Below are positions 8,856-18,194 of a stretch of 64,000 nucleotides of DNA, piece by piece. Positions within the stretch are counted from its first letter, which is position 1, and every line of letters starts with the position of its first letter. The stretch is from Tautonia plasticadhaerens (GTDB lineage Bacteria; Planctomycetota; Planctomycetia; Isosphaerales; Isosphaeraceae). The position numbers and the translations under genes are program-made. The DNA lies in NCBI RefSeq assembly GCF_007752535.1, contig NZ_CP036426.1, forward strand, positions 7,688,001 to 7,752,000, in the 5' to 3' direction. Under the pieces are notes generated by a model, which did no database searches, was not told the origin of the DNA, and saw only the letters and a list, made by a program, of their open reading frames with translations.

Positions 8856-10331
8856 GTGAGCCCGGTCAGGCGTCGACGCGTCTACAAGTGGGAGCTGGAC
8901 TCGGCGGCCAGGACCCGGAGGGCTACCGTCCAGACCGCCTGGGAGCAGATCACGCCCGAGTGGCTGTTCCTCGGCAGCTTCCTCGCCGTGATCCTCATCG
9001 GCACGATCGGCCTGCGGTTCGTCCCGTTCTTCTACGCCGACGAGAGGGCGCCGCTGGGCCTCGTCGACGCGCTCTTCACGGCCACCAGCGCCGTCTGCGT
9101 GACGGGGCTGATCGTCGTCGACACGGCGACCTACTTCTCGGTCTGGGGGAAGCTCTGGCTGCTGGCGCTGATCCAGGTCGGCGGGCTCGGGATCATCACC
9201 TTCACCACGTTCCTGATCGCCGCGATGGGGGGACGGCCTTCGCTGAGGCAGGAGGCGATCACCTCCGGCTCCCGGGAGGCGGTCCAGAACATCAACTACC
9301 GGGGGCTGGCCCGGCACGTGATCCTCTTCACGCTGCTCTTCGAGGCCGCCGGCTTCGTCCTGCTCTCGGCGATCTGGGTCCTCCAGTGGGCGCTCAGCGA
9401 GGGGGGGACGCTCGGCGGCGACACCCCGGTCGGCTTCTGGGAGGTCCTGGGCCACGCGGCGTTCCACTCGGTCAGCGCCTTCTGCAACGCCGGCTTCTCC
9501 ACCTTCAGCGACTCGGTGATCCGCTTCCAGAACTGGCCCCTGACCCTGGGGTGCCTGATGTCCCTGATCGTCGTGGGCGGGCTGGGATTCCTGACGCTGG
9601 AAGAGCTGTACATGTCGTTCAAGGCCCGGCGGGCGGGGCGCGGCTACCGGATGTCGCTGCACTCCAAGGTCGTGCTGGGGATGACGGCCCTGCTGCTGCT
9701 CGGGGCCTGGCCCGCCTTCGCGGCCCTGGAGTGGGGCAACTCGCTCTCCGGCATGCCCGCCTGGGCCAAGCTGGTGAACGCGATGTTCATGGGGGTCACC
9801 CCGAGGACGGCCGGCTTCAACAACATCAATTACGTGCAGGCGACCGTCGGGTCGAACTTCCTGACGATCCTGCTCATGTTCATCGGCGGCGCCCCGGGCT
9901 CGACGGCCGGCGGCCTGAAGGTGACGACCGTCGCCCTGCCGGCCCTGATGGCCTGGTCCCGGATCCGGGGCCGGCAGGTCACCGGGCTGCTCAAGCGGAC
10001 GGTGCCCGAGGAGACGATCCAGCGCGCCGTCGGACTGGTCGTGCTCGGCTTCGCCCTGGTCACCGGCTGCATCCTGCTGATCGTCATCAGCGAGGGCAGC
10101 TCCCCGGAGCGGTTCCTCGACTACATGTTCGAGGCCGTCAGCGCCTTCGACACCGTCGGCCTGAGCCGGGACACCACCCCCGGCCTGAGCGTCTTCGCCA
10201 AGCTCGCCACGATCGTCCTCATGTTCCTCGGCCGCGTCGGCCTGCCGACCGTCGCCTCCGCCCTCACCGTCGCCGCCTACCGGCCGATGGGGGAATTCCG
10301 GTACGCCCAGGAAGACGTCGTCATCGGCTGA
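8856..10331 (+). CDS. ktrB: TrkH/KtrB-family potassium uptake channel subunit
   Basis: 491 aa integral membrane protein that conducts K+ (with Na+ or H+ coupling in the family). GTG start at 8856. The four pore-loop repeats of the SKT superfamily are visible in order, each with the filter Gly: TSAVCVTGLIVVD, HSVSAFCNAGFSTFS, VTPRTAGFNNINY and FEAVSAFDTVGLSRD. Between them are the expected pairs of hydrophobic helices (for example WLFLGSFLAVILIGTIGL and LWLLALIQVGGLGIITFTTF). The next gene, 25 bases downstream, encodes a single-RCK regulatory subunit, the usual KtrAB partner, so the two form an operon. Confidence 0.93.
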   Translation: MSPVRRRRVYKWELDSAARTRRATVQTAWEQITPEWLFLGSFLAVILIGTIGLRFVPFFYADERAPLGLVDALFTATSAVCVTGLIVVDTATYFSVWGKLWLLALIQVGGLGIITFTTFLIAAMGGRPSLRQEAITSGSREAVQNINYRGLARHVILFTLLFEAAGFVLLSAIWVLQWALSEGGTLGGDTPVGFWEVLGHAAFHSVSAFCNAGFSTFSDSVIRFQNWPLTLGCLMSLIVVGGLGFLTLEELYMSFKARRAGRGYRMSLHSKVVLGMTALLLLGAWPAFAALEWGNSLSGMPAWAKLVNAMFMGVTPRTAGFNNINYVQATVGSNFLTILLMFIGGAPGSTAGGLKVTTVALPALMAWSRIRGRQVTGLLKRTVPEETIQRAVGLVVLGFALVTGCILLIVISEGSSPERFLDYMFEAVSAFDTVGLSRDTTPGLSVFAKLATIVLMFLGRVGLPTVASALTVAAYRPMGEFRYAQEDVVIG

Positions 10332-10356
10332 CCCGAAGCAGGAGCCCGAGCCCGCC

Positions 10357-11049
10357 ATGGAGAAGAAGCGATTCGTCGTCGTCGGCCTGGGGAACTTCGG
10401 CCACACGCTCGCCACCAAGCTGCACGAGCAGGGGCACGAGGTCGTCGCCGTGGACACCGACGAGAACGCCGTCGACCGCATCGCCCCGTACGTGAACACG
10501 GCCGCCGTGGGGGACGGGCGGCAGATCGAGACGCTCAAGCGCCTGGGGGCCGAGAAGGCCGACGTCGGCGTCGTCTCCACCGGCGACGACATCACGGCCA
10601 GCATCCTGGCCACGATGTCCCTGAAGGACCTGAAGGTCGAGGACATCTTCGTCAAGGTGATCTCGATCAACCACGCCCGGGTCATGGACAAGATCGGCGT
10701 CACCGAGTCGATCTTCCCCGAACGCGAGAGCGCCCTGCGGCTGGCCGCCCGGATCGCCAGCAAGGGCATCCTCAACTACATCCGCATGGGGACCTCCCTG
10801 AGCATCCAGGAGCTGGCCGTTCCGACCACCTGGATCGGCCGATCCCTCCGGGAGCTGGAGCTGCCCCGGCGCTACCGGATCTCCGTCATCGCCCTGCACG
10901 ACATGCTCCGGGACGAGATGATCCCGATCCCCGACCCCGACGCCCCCCTGAAGGACTCCGACACCATCCTCATCGCCGGCAAGGACGACGACCTCGCCAA
11001 GGTCGAGCAGGAGAGCGACGACGACGGCCTGCCCAAGGGCCGACGCTGA
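10357..11049 (+). CDS. ktrA: TrkA/KtrA-family potassium channel regulatory (RCK) subunit
   Basis: 230 aa cytoplasmic gating subunit. The N-terminal RCK_N Rossmann fold opens with RFVVVGLGNFGHTLATKL (dinucleotide-binding GxGxxG) and has the acidic end of strand 2 at VVAVDTDE. The C-terminal RCK_C domain spans about residues 135-215 (TSLSIQELAVPTTWIGRSL to DTILIAGKDDDL). One RCK_N/RCK_C pair and ~230 aa match KtrA rather than the double-length TrkA. The tail (EQESDDDGLPKGRR) is charged. It follows the channel gene in the same operon, and ends 37 bases before the stop of the convergent gluconokinase gene. Confidence 0.93.
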   Translation: MEKKRFVVVGLGNFGHTLATKLHEQGHEVVAVDTDENAVDRIAPYVNTAAVGDGRQIETLKRLGAEKADVGVVSTGDDITASILATMSLKDLKVEDIFVKVISINHARVMDKIGVTESIFPERESALRLAARIASKGILNYIRMGTSLSIQELAVPTTWIGRSLRELELPRRYRISVIALHDMLRDEMIPIPDPDAPLKDSDTILIAGKDDDLAKVEQESDDDGLPKGRR

Positions 11050-11086
11050 TCGGGGCCGACCCGGCCGAGCGCACTTGCTCCCAGGC

Positions 11087-11572
11087 TCACAGGTCGAGCG
11101 CCCGACAAATCTCCCCGGCGATCTCCCCCGGGGTCCCGCTGATGTCCACCCGGATCGCGTCCTCGGGGGGTTCGAGCAGCTCGAGCTGGCTCTCCAGCAG
11201 GTCCGGGTTCATGAAGTGGCCCTCCCGGGCGGCGAGCCGATCGGCGATCAGCTCCTCGGGGCCGCAGAGGCAGACGTAGCGCACGTCGGCCAGGTCGTGC
11301 TTGAGGTAGTCCTGATACGAGTGCTTCAGCGCCGAGCAGGCGAGCACGATGTCCTCCCCCCGCTCGTAGGTCCGGTCGATCAGTTCGGCCAGGGCCTCGA
11401 GCCAGGGCCGGCGGTCGTCGTCGTCGAGCGGGATCCCCCGGTGCATCTTCTCGATGTTCGCCTCGGGGTGGTAGGCGTCGGCGTCGTGGAAGGGCCAGCC
11501 GAGCCGGTCGGCCAGGACCTCGCCGACCGTCGTCTTGCCCGAGCCGGACACCCCCATCAGCACGATGATCAC
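11087..11572 (-). CDS. gntK: Gluconokinase
   Basis: 161 aa, matching the length of GntK-type gluconate kinases, which phosphorylate D-gluconate to 6-phosphogluconate. The P-loop is IVLMGVSGSGKTTVGE at residues 3-18. Family blocks follow: FHDADAYHPEANIEKMHRGIPLDD (substrate region), LACSALKHSYQDYL, and FMNPDLLESQLELLEPP. The C-terminus (VDISGTPGEIAGEIC) is typical. It is followed leftward by the convergent ktrA gene and preceded by a small unknown gene with a gap of 33 bases, so cotranscription with that gene is possible. No other gluconate gene is in the window. Confidence 0.93.
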   Translation of the reverse strand: MIIVLMGVSGSGKTTVGEVLADRLGWPFHDADAYHPEANIEKMHRGIPLDDDDRRPWLEALAELIDRTYERGEDIVLACSALKHSYQDYLKHDLADVRYVCLCGPEELIADRLAAREGHFMNPDLLESQLELLEPPEDAIRVDISGTPGEIAGEICRALDL

Positions 11573-11605
11573 GCGACGCCCCCCTGCGTTTCATCCGAAT
11601 TCGAG

Positions 11606-11995
11606 TCAATCCTCATCCGGCGCCGGCCCCGGCCCCTCCGCCGTCCCCCCGGCGAGCCTCCGGAGCATCCGGCCCTGCTTCCGGGGCAGGCGGACGCGGC
11701 CGAACTCGGGCATCCTCGGCTCGAAGAGCGGCCAGGTCAGGACCGTGAGGCAGGCGTCCTTCTGGAGGATCGCCACCAGCATCTTCCCCCGATGCAATCC
11801 CAGGACCGCGACCGCCCCGTTCTCGGGATTGCGCCCCAGCCTCCTGGTCCGGGACAGCACGGCCCGCAGGGCCGGATCGGCGTCCGGCTCCGGCACGTGG
11901 AACCGCTCGACGAAGCGTTCGAGGGCGTGCCTCGTGAGCCGGACCCCGCTGTAGTCGCGCTGGCCCTTGGGGGGGGGCGAAGGGGCATCGCTCAT
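11606..11995 (-). CDS. Small conserved-looking protein of unknown function
   Basis: 129 aa. ATG at 11995 is chosen because GAAGGA sits about 7 bases upstream; an open extension to 12091 encodes low-complexity sequence. The core (YSGVRLTRHALERFVERFHV, then AVAVLGLHRGKMLVAILQKD and a basic Arg-rich end LPRKQGRMLRRLAGG) has one early helix with the HALERFVER pattern seen in several small RelE/DUF4258-like proteins, followed by beta-rich sequence, but the match is too weak to name a family. It sits just upstream of gluconokinase on the same strand. The 85-bp palindromic repeat copy 2 lies 5' of it. Confidence 0.55.
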   Translation of the reverse strand: MSDAPSPPPKGQRDYSGVRLTRHALERFVERFHVPEPDADPALRAVLSRTRRLGRNPENGAVAVLGLHRGKMLVAILQKDACLTVLTWPLFEPRMPEFGRVRLPRKQGRMLRRLAGGTAEGPGPAPDED

Positions 11996-12125
11996 GCCGT
12001 TGGTCCTTCGCTGGAGGCGGCCGGAGGGGCACGGAGGGGAACCGGAGGATGGCGGATGGCGGATGCGATCGGGGCATCCGACGTCCGCCATGGATTCACG
12101 CGGAATCGCCCGGATCCGTCACCTT

Positions 12126-12210
12126 CGGGTGGCCGGGGTCTCGTCCGCGAGACCCCGGTTGACGAGGCCACCGGGCCGGGGTCTCGCGGACGAGACCCCA
12201 GCCACCCCGG
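12126..12210. repeat. 85-bp double-hairpin repeat, copy 2
   Basis: Near-identical to 5298-5382: same two hairpins with CCGGGGTCTCG / CGAGACCCCGG stems, same overall inverted arrangement, same TTGACGAGGCC linker. It differs by A for G in the linker and A for G in the right arm. It lies between two same-strand genes (stop 12245, start 11995) rather than between convergent genes, which argues for a dispersed repeat rather than a gene-specific terminator. Just right of it (12211-12242) the flank still resembles the flank of copy 1. Confidence 0.85.
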
Positions 12211-12244
12211 CCATCCGAAGGCATGCCTTCCGGCCAATGCAGCA

Positions 12245-13024
12245 TCACTCCCCGGAGGAGACCTCCCCGGTGGCGGCCCACTCGACGCCCCTTCGCATCC
12301 ACTCCTGGAACTGGGGGTCGGCGATGGCGGCGGCGTCGTGGCCGAGGGCGTTGTTGTAGACCCGGCCCTCGCCGTAGGTGTTCACCCAGATGACGGCCTC
12401 GTCCTTGCCGGTCCCCCGGGGGAGGTCCGGGTCGGAGTAGGCGGTGGCGAGGACGACGTTGCCGTCGACCATCATCGAGTTCTGGTACAGCTCGTCGACC
12501 TCGTGGGCGAACTCATCGGGGAGGCCGGCGGAGATGGGGTGCTCGGCCGGGGTCTTCTTCACGGTGAAGGCGTGCTTCGGGCCGTGGAAGCCCTGGGTCC
12601 GCCAGCCCCCGGCGATCATCCGCTCATACTCCTCCCAGTTCGGGTCGGCGAAGGCGCTGGAGGCGAAGTGGTAGACGACCAGACCGGTGCCGCCCTCGAC
12701 GGCGTCGAGCAGCGCCTGCTTGTTCTCGTCGGTCCAGACGGTGCCCGAGGGGGCGGCGTCCGTCTGCCGGTAGTTCAGCAGGAGGACGTCGTACTTGCCG
12801 AGGTTCTCCTCGGTGAGGTCCTCCGCCGGCGTGGCGGTCACGTCGACGTTGATGCGTCCGCCTTCCTCCAGGAAGCCCTCGAGGATGCGGGTGGTCTCCT
12901 TCCAGTCGTGGCCCCGGTGGTCTCCGGTGATGATCAGGCAGTCGATCTTCTCGTCCTGGGCGAGGGCGGGCGAGGCGGCCAGGGCGAGCAGGCCGAGGCA
13001 GGAGAGGGCGATTCGTCGGGTCAT
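12245..13024 (-). CDS. Secreted ThuA-domain protein
   Basis: 259 aa. A clear Sec signal peptide (MTRRIALSCLGLLALAASPALAQ, cleavage after ALA) is followed by a ThuA domain, the glutamine-amidotransferase-like fold found in trehalose-utilisation and planctomycete sugar-related proteins. Family features are LIITGDHRGHDWKETTRILEG at the start, the sheet segment YDVLLLNYRQ, GTGLVVYHFASSAF, the Asp/His-containing HPISAGLPDEFAHEVDELYQ, the VIWVNTYGEGRVYNNALGHD block and the C-terminal WAATGEV. Such proteins are frequently encoded beside glycoside hydrolases and oxidoreductases; here a GH140-like gene is next upstream on the same strand, so a shared role in extracellular carbohydrate turnover is plausible. 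Confidence 0.88.
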   Translation of the reverse strand: MTRRIALSCLGLLALAASPALAQDEKIDCLIITGDHRGHDWKETTRILEGFLEEGGRINVDVTATPAEDLTEENLGKYDVLLLNYRQTDAAPSGTVWTDENKQALLDAVEGGTGLVVYHFASSAFADPNWEEYERMIAGGWRTQGFHGPKHAFTVKKTPAEHPISAGLPDEFAHEVDELYQNSMMVDGNVVLATAYSDPDLPRGTGKDEAVIWVNTYGEGRVYNNALGHDAAAIADPQFQEWMRRGVEWAATGEVSSGE

Positions 13025-13189
13025 GGGCGTCGACTCCCGGTTGGTCTCGTCTCGTCTGGATCGACCGGGGGCCGGGCCTCCTCTCCCCCGGCCGACCCCC
13101 GGCCGACGGCGGGCCGCCCCCCCGATCGTCGCGCCCCAGCCTACCGCCCCGATCCCCCGACCGCGACGGGGAGGCGGCGATCGGGCCGG

Positions 13190-14623
13190 TCAGTCGGCCT
13201 TCGACCCCGGGGGGGGGAAGCCCTGCGAGTCGTCGTCGAGCACGAGGATCCAGTCGAGCGCCTCCCCCGGGCTCGGGGGCAGGAACTCCCGCTCCCCCTC
13301 GCTCGGGAAGGTGCCGATCTCGGTCGCCGCTCCGGTCCGGGGGTCGTACCACCAGGCCCGGGCCGTGTCGCCGGAGAGGGCGTCCATGCGGACCCGGAAG
13401 GCCCGGCCGAGCGGGGCGTAGACCATCGCGTATCGCCCCTGGGCGTCCCGGGTGGCGACGTACCGGTAGCGGCCGGCGCCGGGGACGGCGCTGGTCACCG
13501 CGTCGGGCACGATGATCGAGTCGTCCGGGATCCGGGACAGGGAGGGGCGGGACTCGATCAGCCATCGGCCGTATTGCATCTGACCGGCGCCGGGCTGGTC
13601 GATCGCCTCGTGCCAGGGCATCAGCGGCCGGTTGATCGGCTCCCGGCCCTCGTCCCACATCTGCCAGACGGAGTGGTGGCCGTACGTATGGCCGAAGGCC
13701 CCCGAGAACAGGTCCCAGTAGAGCGGCCTCCGGACGTCGGCGGCGGTGGAATGCCCCTGCTCGTCCGGCTTGAAGTCGATGGGGTGGTCCTCGTAGATGG
13801 GCTCGCCGTCAACCACCGGCTTGACGGGGGAGCGGTCGTAGTCGGCCCGGGTCTGGGCGTACCGGGGGGCGAACTCGACGACGTGGCCGTTCTGCCTCAT
13901 GTTGAAGTCGAGCCAGTCGTCGTCGTGGAACCACTGCGACGAGCCCTGGCCGCCGGTCGGGTGGAAGGTCATCGGGTGGGCGCCGCCGTCCCCCTCGGCG
14001 AGCCCCCGGGCCATGGCCCGGATGACCTCGGCGTGCCCGTCGGACTCGATCGGCCGGTCGCCCCCGAGGATCCAGACGAGCTTCGCGTCCTTGTAGCGCT
14101 CGCCGAGCCACCGGCCGAACGCCTCGGCATTCGTCGGGTCGAAGACCTCCGGGCCGACGCCCCACTTCTTGTTCCACTTGTCTCCCCAGGTCGGCAGGAA
14201 CCCGACGACGAGGCCGAGGCGGTTGGCCTCCCCGACGACGAAGTCGACGTGGTCCCAGTAGTCGTCCTCGGGGCCGTCTCCCACGTCGGGGCGGGCCGGG
14301 TCGTGGTCGACCAAGGGGCGATGGCCGTAGGGATTGGGCGTGTCCAGGCCGTCGAGTTCGGCCAGGGCGACCGCCTGGATGACGGTGAAGCCCTTGTCGG
14401 CCCGGTCTTGCAGGTAGCGCCGGGCCTGCTCCCGGTCGAGCCGGTGGAACAGCTCCCAGGCCGTGTCCCCCAGCCAGAAGAACGGCGAGCCGTCGTCGGT
14501 GACGAGGAAGCGGCCCTCGTCGCCGACCCCCAGATCCGGGGCCTGGGCCGTCGACCGGCCGGCGGCCCCCGAGAGCAGGACGACGGCCAGGGCCGCGGAT
14601 CGGACGATTGCGATCGGTTGCAT
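13190..14623 (-). CDS. Secreted DUF4038 / GH140-like glycoside hydrolase
   Basis: 477 aa. Start at 14623 has GAGGGGG 7 bases upstream and gives a Sec signal peptide ([17 protein letters not shown]). The mature protein is a (beta/alpha)8 DUF4038 domain: [24 protein letters not shown], the [14 protein letters not shown] segment, [26 protein letters not shown] (candidate acid/base region), [12 protein letters not shown] (candidate nucleophile Glu) and [12 protein letters not shown]. The last ~90 residues are a beta-rich putative collagen-binding-like C-terminal domain ([28 protein letters not shown]) usual for this family. GH140 members include an apiosidase acting on rhamnogalacturonan-II; the true substrate here is not known. 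Located just upstream of the thuA-like gene. Confidence 0.87.
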   Translation of the reverse strand: MQPIAIVRSAALAVVLLSGAAGRSTAQAPDLGVGDEGRFLVTDDGSPFFWLGDTAWELFHRLDREQARRYLQDRADKGFTVIQAVALAELDGLDTPNPYGHRPLVDHDPARPDVGDGPEDDYWDHVDFVVGEANRLGLVVGFLPTWGDKWNKKWGVGPEVFDPTNAEAFGRWLGERYKDAKLVWILGGDRPIESDGHAEVIRAMARGLAEGDGGAHPMTFHPTGGQGSSQWFHDDDWLDFNMRQNGHVVEFAPRYAQTRADYDRSPVKPVVDGEPIYEDHPIDFKPDEQGHSTAADVRRPLYWDLFSGAFGHTYGHHSVWQMWDEGREPINRPLMPWHEAIDQPGAGQMQYGRWLIESRPSLSRIPDDSIIVPDAVTSAVPGAGRYRYVATRDAQGRYAMVYAPLGRAFRVRMDALSGDTARAWWYDPRTGAATEIGTFPSEGEREFLPPSPGEALDWILVLDDDSQGFPPPGSKAD

Positions 14624-14745
14624 CGGACCCCCTCGGTTGCTTCGCCTCGGGATCGAGGCCCCGGCGAGACGGGCCGGGCCCCCCCGGCGGCCCATTCTGG
14701 CCGACCCGGGCCGGGCCGGCCAGGGCCCGGCCGTCGGTCGGTCAG

Positions 14746-16467
14746 TCAGCCTCGGTCCGGCCGGTGCTCGTAGAACCGGCTCAGGGACCAGAGCCGGCGG
14801 ACCTGGCTCGACACGACCATCGCGGTCACCATCAGCGAGACGACGACGATGTTCAGGTAGTAATTGCGCTCGAATCCGTGGGTGAGGACCGACTCGACCC
14901 AGAGCGTGGCGTAGCCGTAGGCCGCCAGCCCGGCGGTCAGCCAGACCAGCCGCTCGCGGGACCAGAGCCCCGAGGCGGCCACCAGCATCGGGTAGCCGAT
15001 GACCAGGACGCTGCTGGCGGCGTCGATCTGGCGGAGCACCAGGGTCAAGGCGATCACGTCCACGGCGATCCAGGCCGGCCAGACCCGCGCGGGCCGGGCC
15101 GACCTCGCCGAGGCGAACCGAAGCACGACCACCGCGACGAGCCAGAGCAGCTCCGCCCCGGTGACCCGGACGTGGACGTCGAGCTTGCGGATCCCCGGCG
15201 CGTGGGCGAGGTAGTTGAACTGCGTCAGGGCCGTGATCGCCCCCAGGGCCACCAGGCGGTAGGCGAACTCGGGCTCCCGGCGGGACCAGCGCCGGAGGCG
15301 GCCGACCAGGCCGGTGCGTCGGGCGTCGACCGGCTCGTCCCGGAGGAATCGGCCGAGGTCCTCGGCCAGCTCCTCGGCCGAGGCGTAGCGGCGGTCGGGG
15401 TCCTTCTCCAGGCACTTCAGGCAGATCCGCTCCAGGTCCCGGGGGACCTTCGGGTTGGCCCGGGTCGGGGGCTCGGGCTCGCGTTCGTTGACCTGGACGA
15501 GGGTCTCCATCGGCGAGTCGGCCCGGAACGGCGGGCGGCCGGCGAGCATGGCGTAGAGCACGGCCCCCAGGCCGTAGACGTCCGTCCGGGCGTCGACCGG
15601 GCCCCCCCGGGCCTGCTCCGGGGCCATGTATTCGAGCGTGCCGACGATCCCCCCGCTGATCGTCGGCCCCTCCTCCGACCCGGGCCCGACCCGCTTGACC
15701 AGGCCGAAGTCGGTGACGAACGGCTCCCGGGACTCCGGGGGGTCCGCCGGGTCGCCGTCGAGCAGGATGTTGCCCGGCTTCAGGTCCCGGTGGACGAACC
15801 CGTGCGCGTGGGCGTGGCCGACCGCCCTCGACACCTTCACCAGCAGCACCGCCGCCGCCCGGGGGTCGGCCCGGAGCGTCGGCAGGACCCGGGAGAGGCT
15901 GACCCCCTCGATCAATTCCATGCTGAAGTAATGCAGCCCCTGCCAGCAGCCGACCTCGAAGATCCGGACGATGTGCGGGTGCCTCAGCCCGGCCGCCGCC
16001 TCGGCCTCGATCCGGAAGCGGCGGGCCTCGGCCTCGGTCGCCAGGCGGCCGGACCGCATCACCTTCAGCGCCACCAGCCGGTTGAGGCTCCCCTGCCTCG
16101 CCCGGTAGACCACCCCCATGCCGCCCCGGCCCAGCTCCCCCATCAGCTCGTACCCGGCGATCGCCCCCGGCTCGGCGCCGCAGAAGACGGCGGAGACGAC
16201 CCCGGGCTGGTCGGGGAACCGGTCGAGGTATTCGGGGGGTTCGGGCCGCTCTCCCCGGTCCCGGCGCAGCTCCAGTTCCAGGGCGATCAGCTCCCGGAGC
16301 AGCACCGGGCGTTCCGGGGCGGCCCCCCCGGGCAGGAAGTCCTCGATCCGGGGCCGGGGCCCGGCGTCCCAGGCGACCTCGAACCGCTCGCAGGCGTCGT
16401 TGACGAAGCGGGCCCGGTCAAGCGACAGGGTCTCCTCGATCGGCTCCGTGGTCCCCGGCTCAGACAT
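14746..16467 (-). CDS. Transmembrane serine/threonine protein kinase
   Basis: 573 aa. An N-terminal region (1-105) typical of planctomycete kinases precedes a Hanks-type kinase domain (about 106-390): [16 protein letters not shown] (Gly loop), VALKVM (catalytic Lys), [15 protein letters not shown] (catalytic loop), VTDFGLVKR (DFG), [14 protein letters not shown] (activation segment), [19 protein letters not shown], and [20 protein letters not shown]. The C-terminal ~160 residues hold four to six hydrophobic segments (for example [17 protein letters not shown] and [15 protein letters not shown]), so the kinase is anchored at its C-terminus. It lies 42 bases downstream of the sigma-factor gene and they are surely cotranscribed. 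Pairing with an ECF sigma factor is a known planctomycete arrangement in which the kinase is thought to control the sigma factor. Confidence 0.93.
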   Translation of the reverse strand: MSEPGTTEPIEETLSLDRARFVNDACERFEVAWDAGPRPRIEDFLPGGAAPERPVLLRELIALELELRRDRGERPEPPEYLDRFPDQPGVVSAVFCGAEPGAIAGYELMGELGRGGMGVVYRARQGSLNRLVALKVMRSGRLATEAEARRFRIEAEAAAGLRHPHIVRIFEVGCWQGLHYFSMELIEGVSLSRVLPTLRADPRAAAVLLVKVSRAVGHAHAHGFVHRDLKPGNILLDGDPADPPESREPFVTDFGLVKRVGPGSEEGPTISGGIVGTLEYMAPEQARGGPVDARTDVYGLGAVLYAMLAGRPPFRADSPMETLVQVNEREPEPPTRANPKVPRDLERICLKCLEKDPDRRYASAEELAEDLGRFLRDEPVDARRTGLVGRLRRWSRREPEFAYRLVALGAITALTQFNYLAHAPGIRKLDVHVRVTGAELLWLVAVVVLRFASARSARPARVWPAWIAVDVIALTLVLRQIDAASSVLVIGYPMLVAASGLWSRERLVWLTAGLAAYGYATLWVESVLTHGFERNYYLNIVVVSLMVTAMVVSSQVRRLWSLSRFYEHRPDRG

Positions 16468-16509
16468 CGCCAGCGTCCCTCGTGCTCCGGAGATGGCCGG
16501 GCCCCCCGC

Positions 16510-17145
16510 TCACTCCTCGCCCTCGCCCTCGTCCGCCGACCAGATCTTGCGGATCAGGTCGAGCCGGCGGGCCACCGTGCGGCGGGCGCAGCCGAGCCGG
16601 TCGGCGATCTCGTCGTTGGTCAACCCTTCGAGCCGCCAGACGGCCACGCGGCGGAGGTCGTCGTCGCCGAGGGCTTCGAGCAGGCGTTCGTATTCCTCGG
16701 CGACCATCGCGGCGAACTCGGGGGTCGGCTCGGGCCCGGCCAGTCGCTCCAGGTCCAGGCCGTCGGCCTCCTGCGCGGCGGGGGCCTCGACGCGGTGGAG
16801 GTCGCCGCCGCGCTTCCGGGCGCGTCGGCGCTGGGCCTGGGCCCCGGCCTTGCGGGCCGTGATGACGACGAGCAGGCGCCAGAGATCCTCCCGGTCGCCC
16901 AGCAGGGGGAAGCGGCCCCGGGCGGCCCCGGCGCAGAAGCTGTCGAAGGCGCTCAGCGCGGCGTCCTCCTCGTCCTCGTCCCCGCCCCGTCGGCGGCCGG
17001 CGACGAGCTTCTGCCTCGCCAGCCGGACGAGCCGCTCGAAGTAGCGTTCCCACAGGGGCTGGGCCGCGTCGGGGTCTCCGGCCTTGAGCTGGCCGATCCA
17101 CCGGGTGACCGAGCCGCCCTCGTCGCCAGGGTCGTCCGATGCCAT
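16510..17145 (-). CDS. ECF-type RNA polymerase sigma factor (kinase-linked)
   Basis: 211 aa from the ATG at 17145; the frame is open to 17232 but the extension looks non-coding. The region 2-like part is SVTRWIGQLKAGDPDAAQPLWERYFERLVRLARQ in broad outline, with LSAFDSFCAGAARGRF and LWRLLVVITARKAGAQ typical of the ECF subfamily next to Ser/Thr kinases. Region 4 is YERLLEALGDDDLRRVAVWR, then the helix-turn-helix LTNDEIADRLGCARRTVARR. It redirects RNA polymerase to a specific regulon. Placed immediately 5' of the membrane kinase; phosphorylation of the factor by that kinase is a reasonable inference, not shown by the sequence. Confidence 0.9.
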   Translation of the reverse strand: MASDDPGDEGGSVTRWIGQLKAGDPDAAQPLWERYFERLVRLARQKLVAGRRRGGDEDEEDAALSAFDSFCAGAARGRFPLLGDREDLWRLLVVITARKAGAQAQRRRARKRGGDLHRVEAPAAQEADGLDLERLAGPEPTPEFAAMVAEEYERLLEALGDDDLRRVAVWRLEGLTNDEIADRLGCARRTVARRLDLIRKIWSADEGEGEE

Positions 17146-17414
17146 GCCGAGGCCCCCGATCGTCTCCCACACCGGCCACACCAGACCACATCGGATCGGG
17201 TCGGGTCGGATCGGACCGATCCGGGCGTGCATTCTAGCCGGTCGGGGGGGGCCGTCCTAGCCTCCGGTCGGCCCTCCGGCCGGGGCCCGGGGAGGGCCTG
17301 GCACTGCAAGACGGCCGAGTCTCAGGATAGAGTATCCATTCGAACCCACCGGGCCCCGGGCCCGAGGATTCCCCGGCCGACGCCGGTTTTGAGAGAGACG
17401 GGAGCCGACCGCCG

Positions 17415-18176
17415 ATGAGCGTCGCCGAAGTGCCTAAGTCGTACGTTTCGCCCTGGCTGATCCGCTTCTTCTGGCCGATCCACTGGGCCGTGATGAAGTT
17501 TCACTTCAAGGTCCGCATCCATCACGCCGACCGCCTCCCCTCCCGGGGGCCGGTGATCCTCGCCCCGACGCACCGGACGAGGTGGGATACCCTGATGCTC
17601 TACGAGGCGATCCGAAAGGCCCCGAGGTTCCGGATGCTCCGATTCCTGACCTCGCACAACGAGGTCGCCCGGGGGGTCCAGGGCTGGTTCGTCCGCCGCC
17701 TGGGGGCCTTCCCGATCAACACCGACCGGCCGACCCCCGGCGCCCTGAAGCACTGCCGGGAGATCCTCCAGTCGGGCCACGCCCTGGTCATCTTCCCCGA
17801 GGGGAACATCTACCGCCTGCCCCCCGGCGAGGTCCACACGCTGAAGCCCGGCACCGCCTGGCTCTCCCTGCTGGTCCAGCGGGACCTGGGGGACGACCCC
17901 CTGACGATCGTCCCGATCCGCCTGACCTACTCCGACCGCTTCCTCGCCCGGGGCTCGACGGCCGACGTGGAGGTCCTCCCCCCCCTTCTCGTCCCCGACT
18001 ACGCCGGCCGCCCCCGCAAGGAGGCCATCGCCGCGCTGACCGCCGACCTCCAGGCCGCGCTCGGCGACCGGGTCAACGACGCCCCCCGCCCCGTGGTCGA
18101 CGCGATCGCCCGGGGAGAGGCCCCGCCCTCGATGGCCGGCTCCCCCGGCCCCGACGGCCGGCACGACGCCGCCTGA
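17415..18176 (+). CDS. 1-acyl-sn-glycerol-3-phosphate acyltransferase-like protein (PlsC family)
   Basis: 253 aa, membrane-associated acyltransferase of the PlsC/LPLAT family, which transfers an acyl chain to the 2-position of lysophosphatidate or a related acceptor. ATG at 17415 follows GGGAG at a usable distance. A hydrophobic/aromatic start (WLIRFFWPIHWAVMKFHF) is followed by the catalytic block I HRTRWD (His and Asp of HX4D), block II-like INTDRPTPGAL, block III VIFPEGNIYRL, and block IV-like TIVPIRLTYSDRF. The C-terminal 40 residues are variable and Pro-rich. The neighbouring genes do not form a lipid operon. Confidence 0.9.
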   Translation: MSVAEVPKSYVSPWLIRFFWPIHWAVMKFHFKVRIHHADRLPSRGPVILAPTHRTRWDTLMLYEAIRKAPRFRMLRFLTSHNEVARGVQGWFVRRLGAFPINTDRPTPGALKHCREILQSGHALVIFPEGNIYRLPPGEVHTLKPGTAWLSLLVQRDLGDDPLTIVPIRLTYSDRFLARGSTADVEVLPPLLVPDYAGRPRKEAIAALTADLQAALGDRVNDAPRPVVDAIARGEAPPSMAGSPGPDGRHDAA

Positions 18177-18194
18177 GCCGTCGACGATCGCCGG

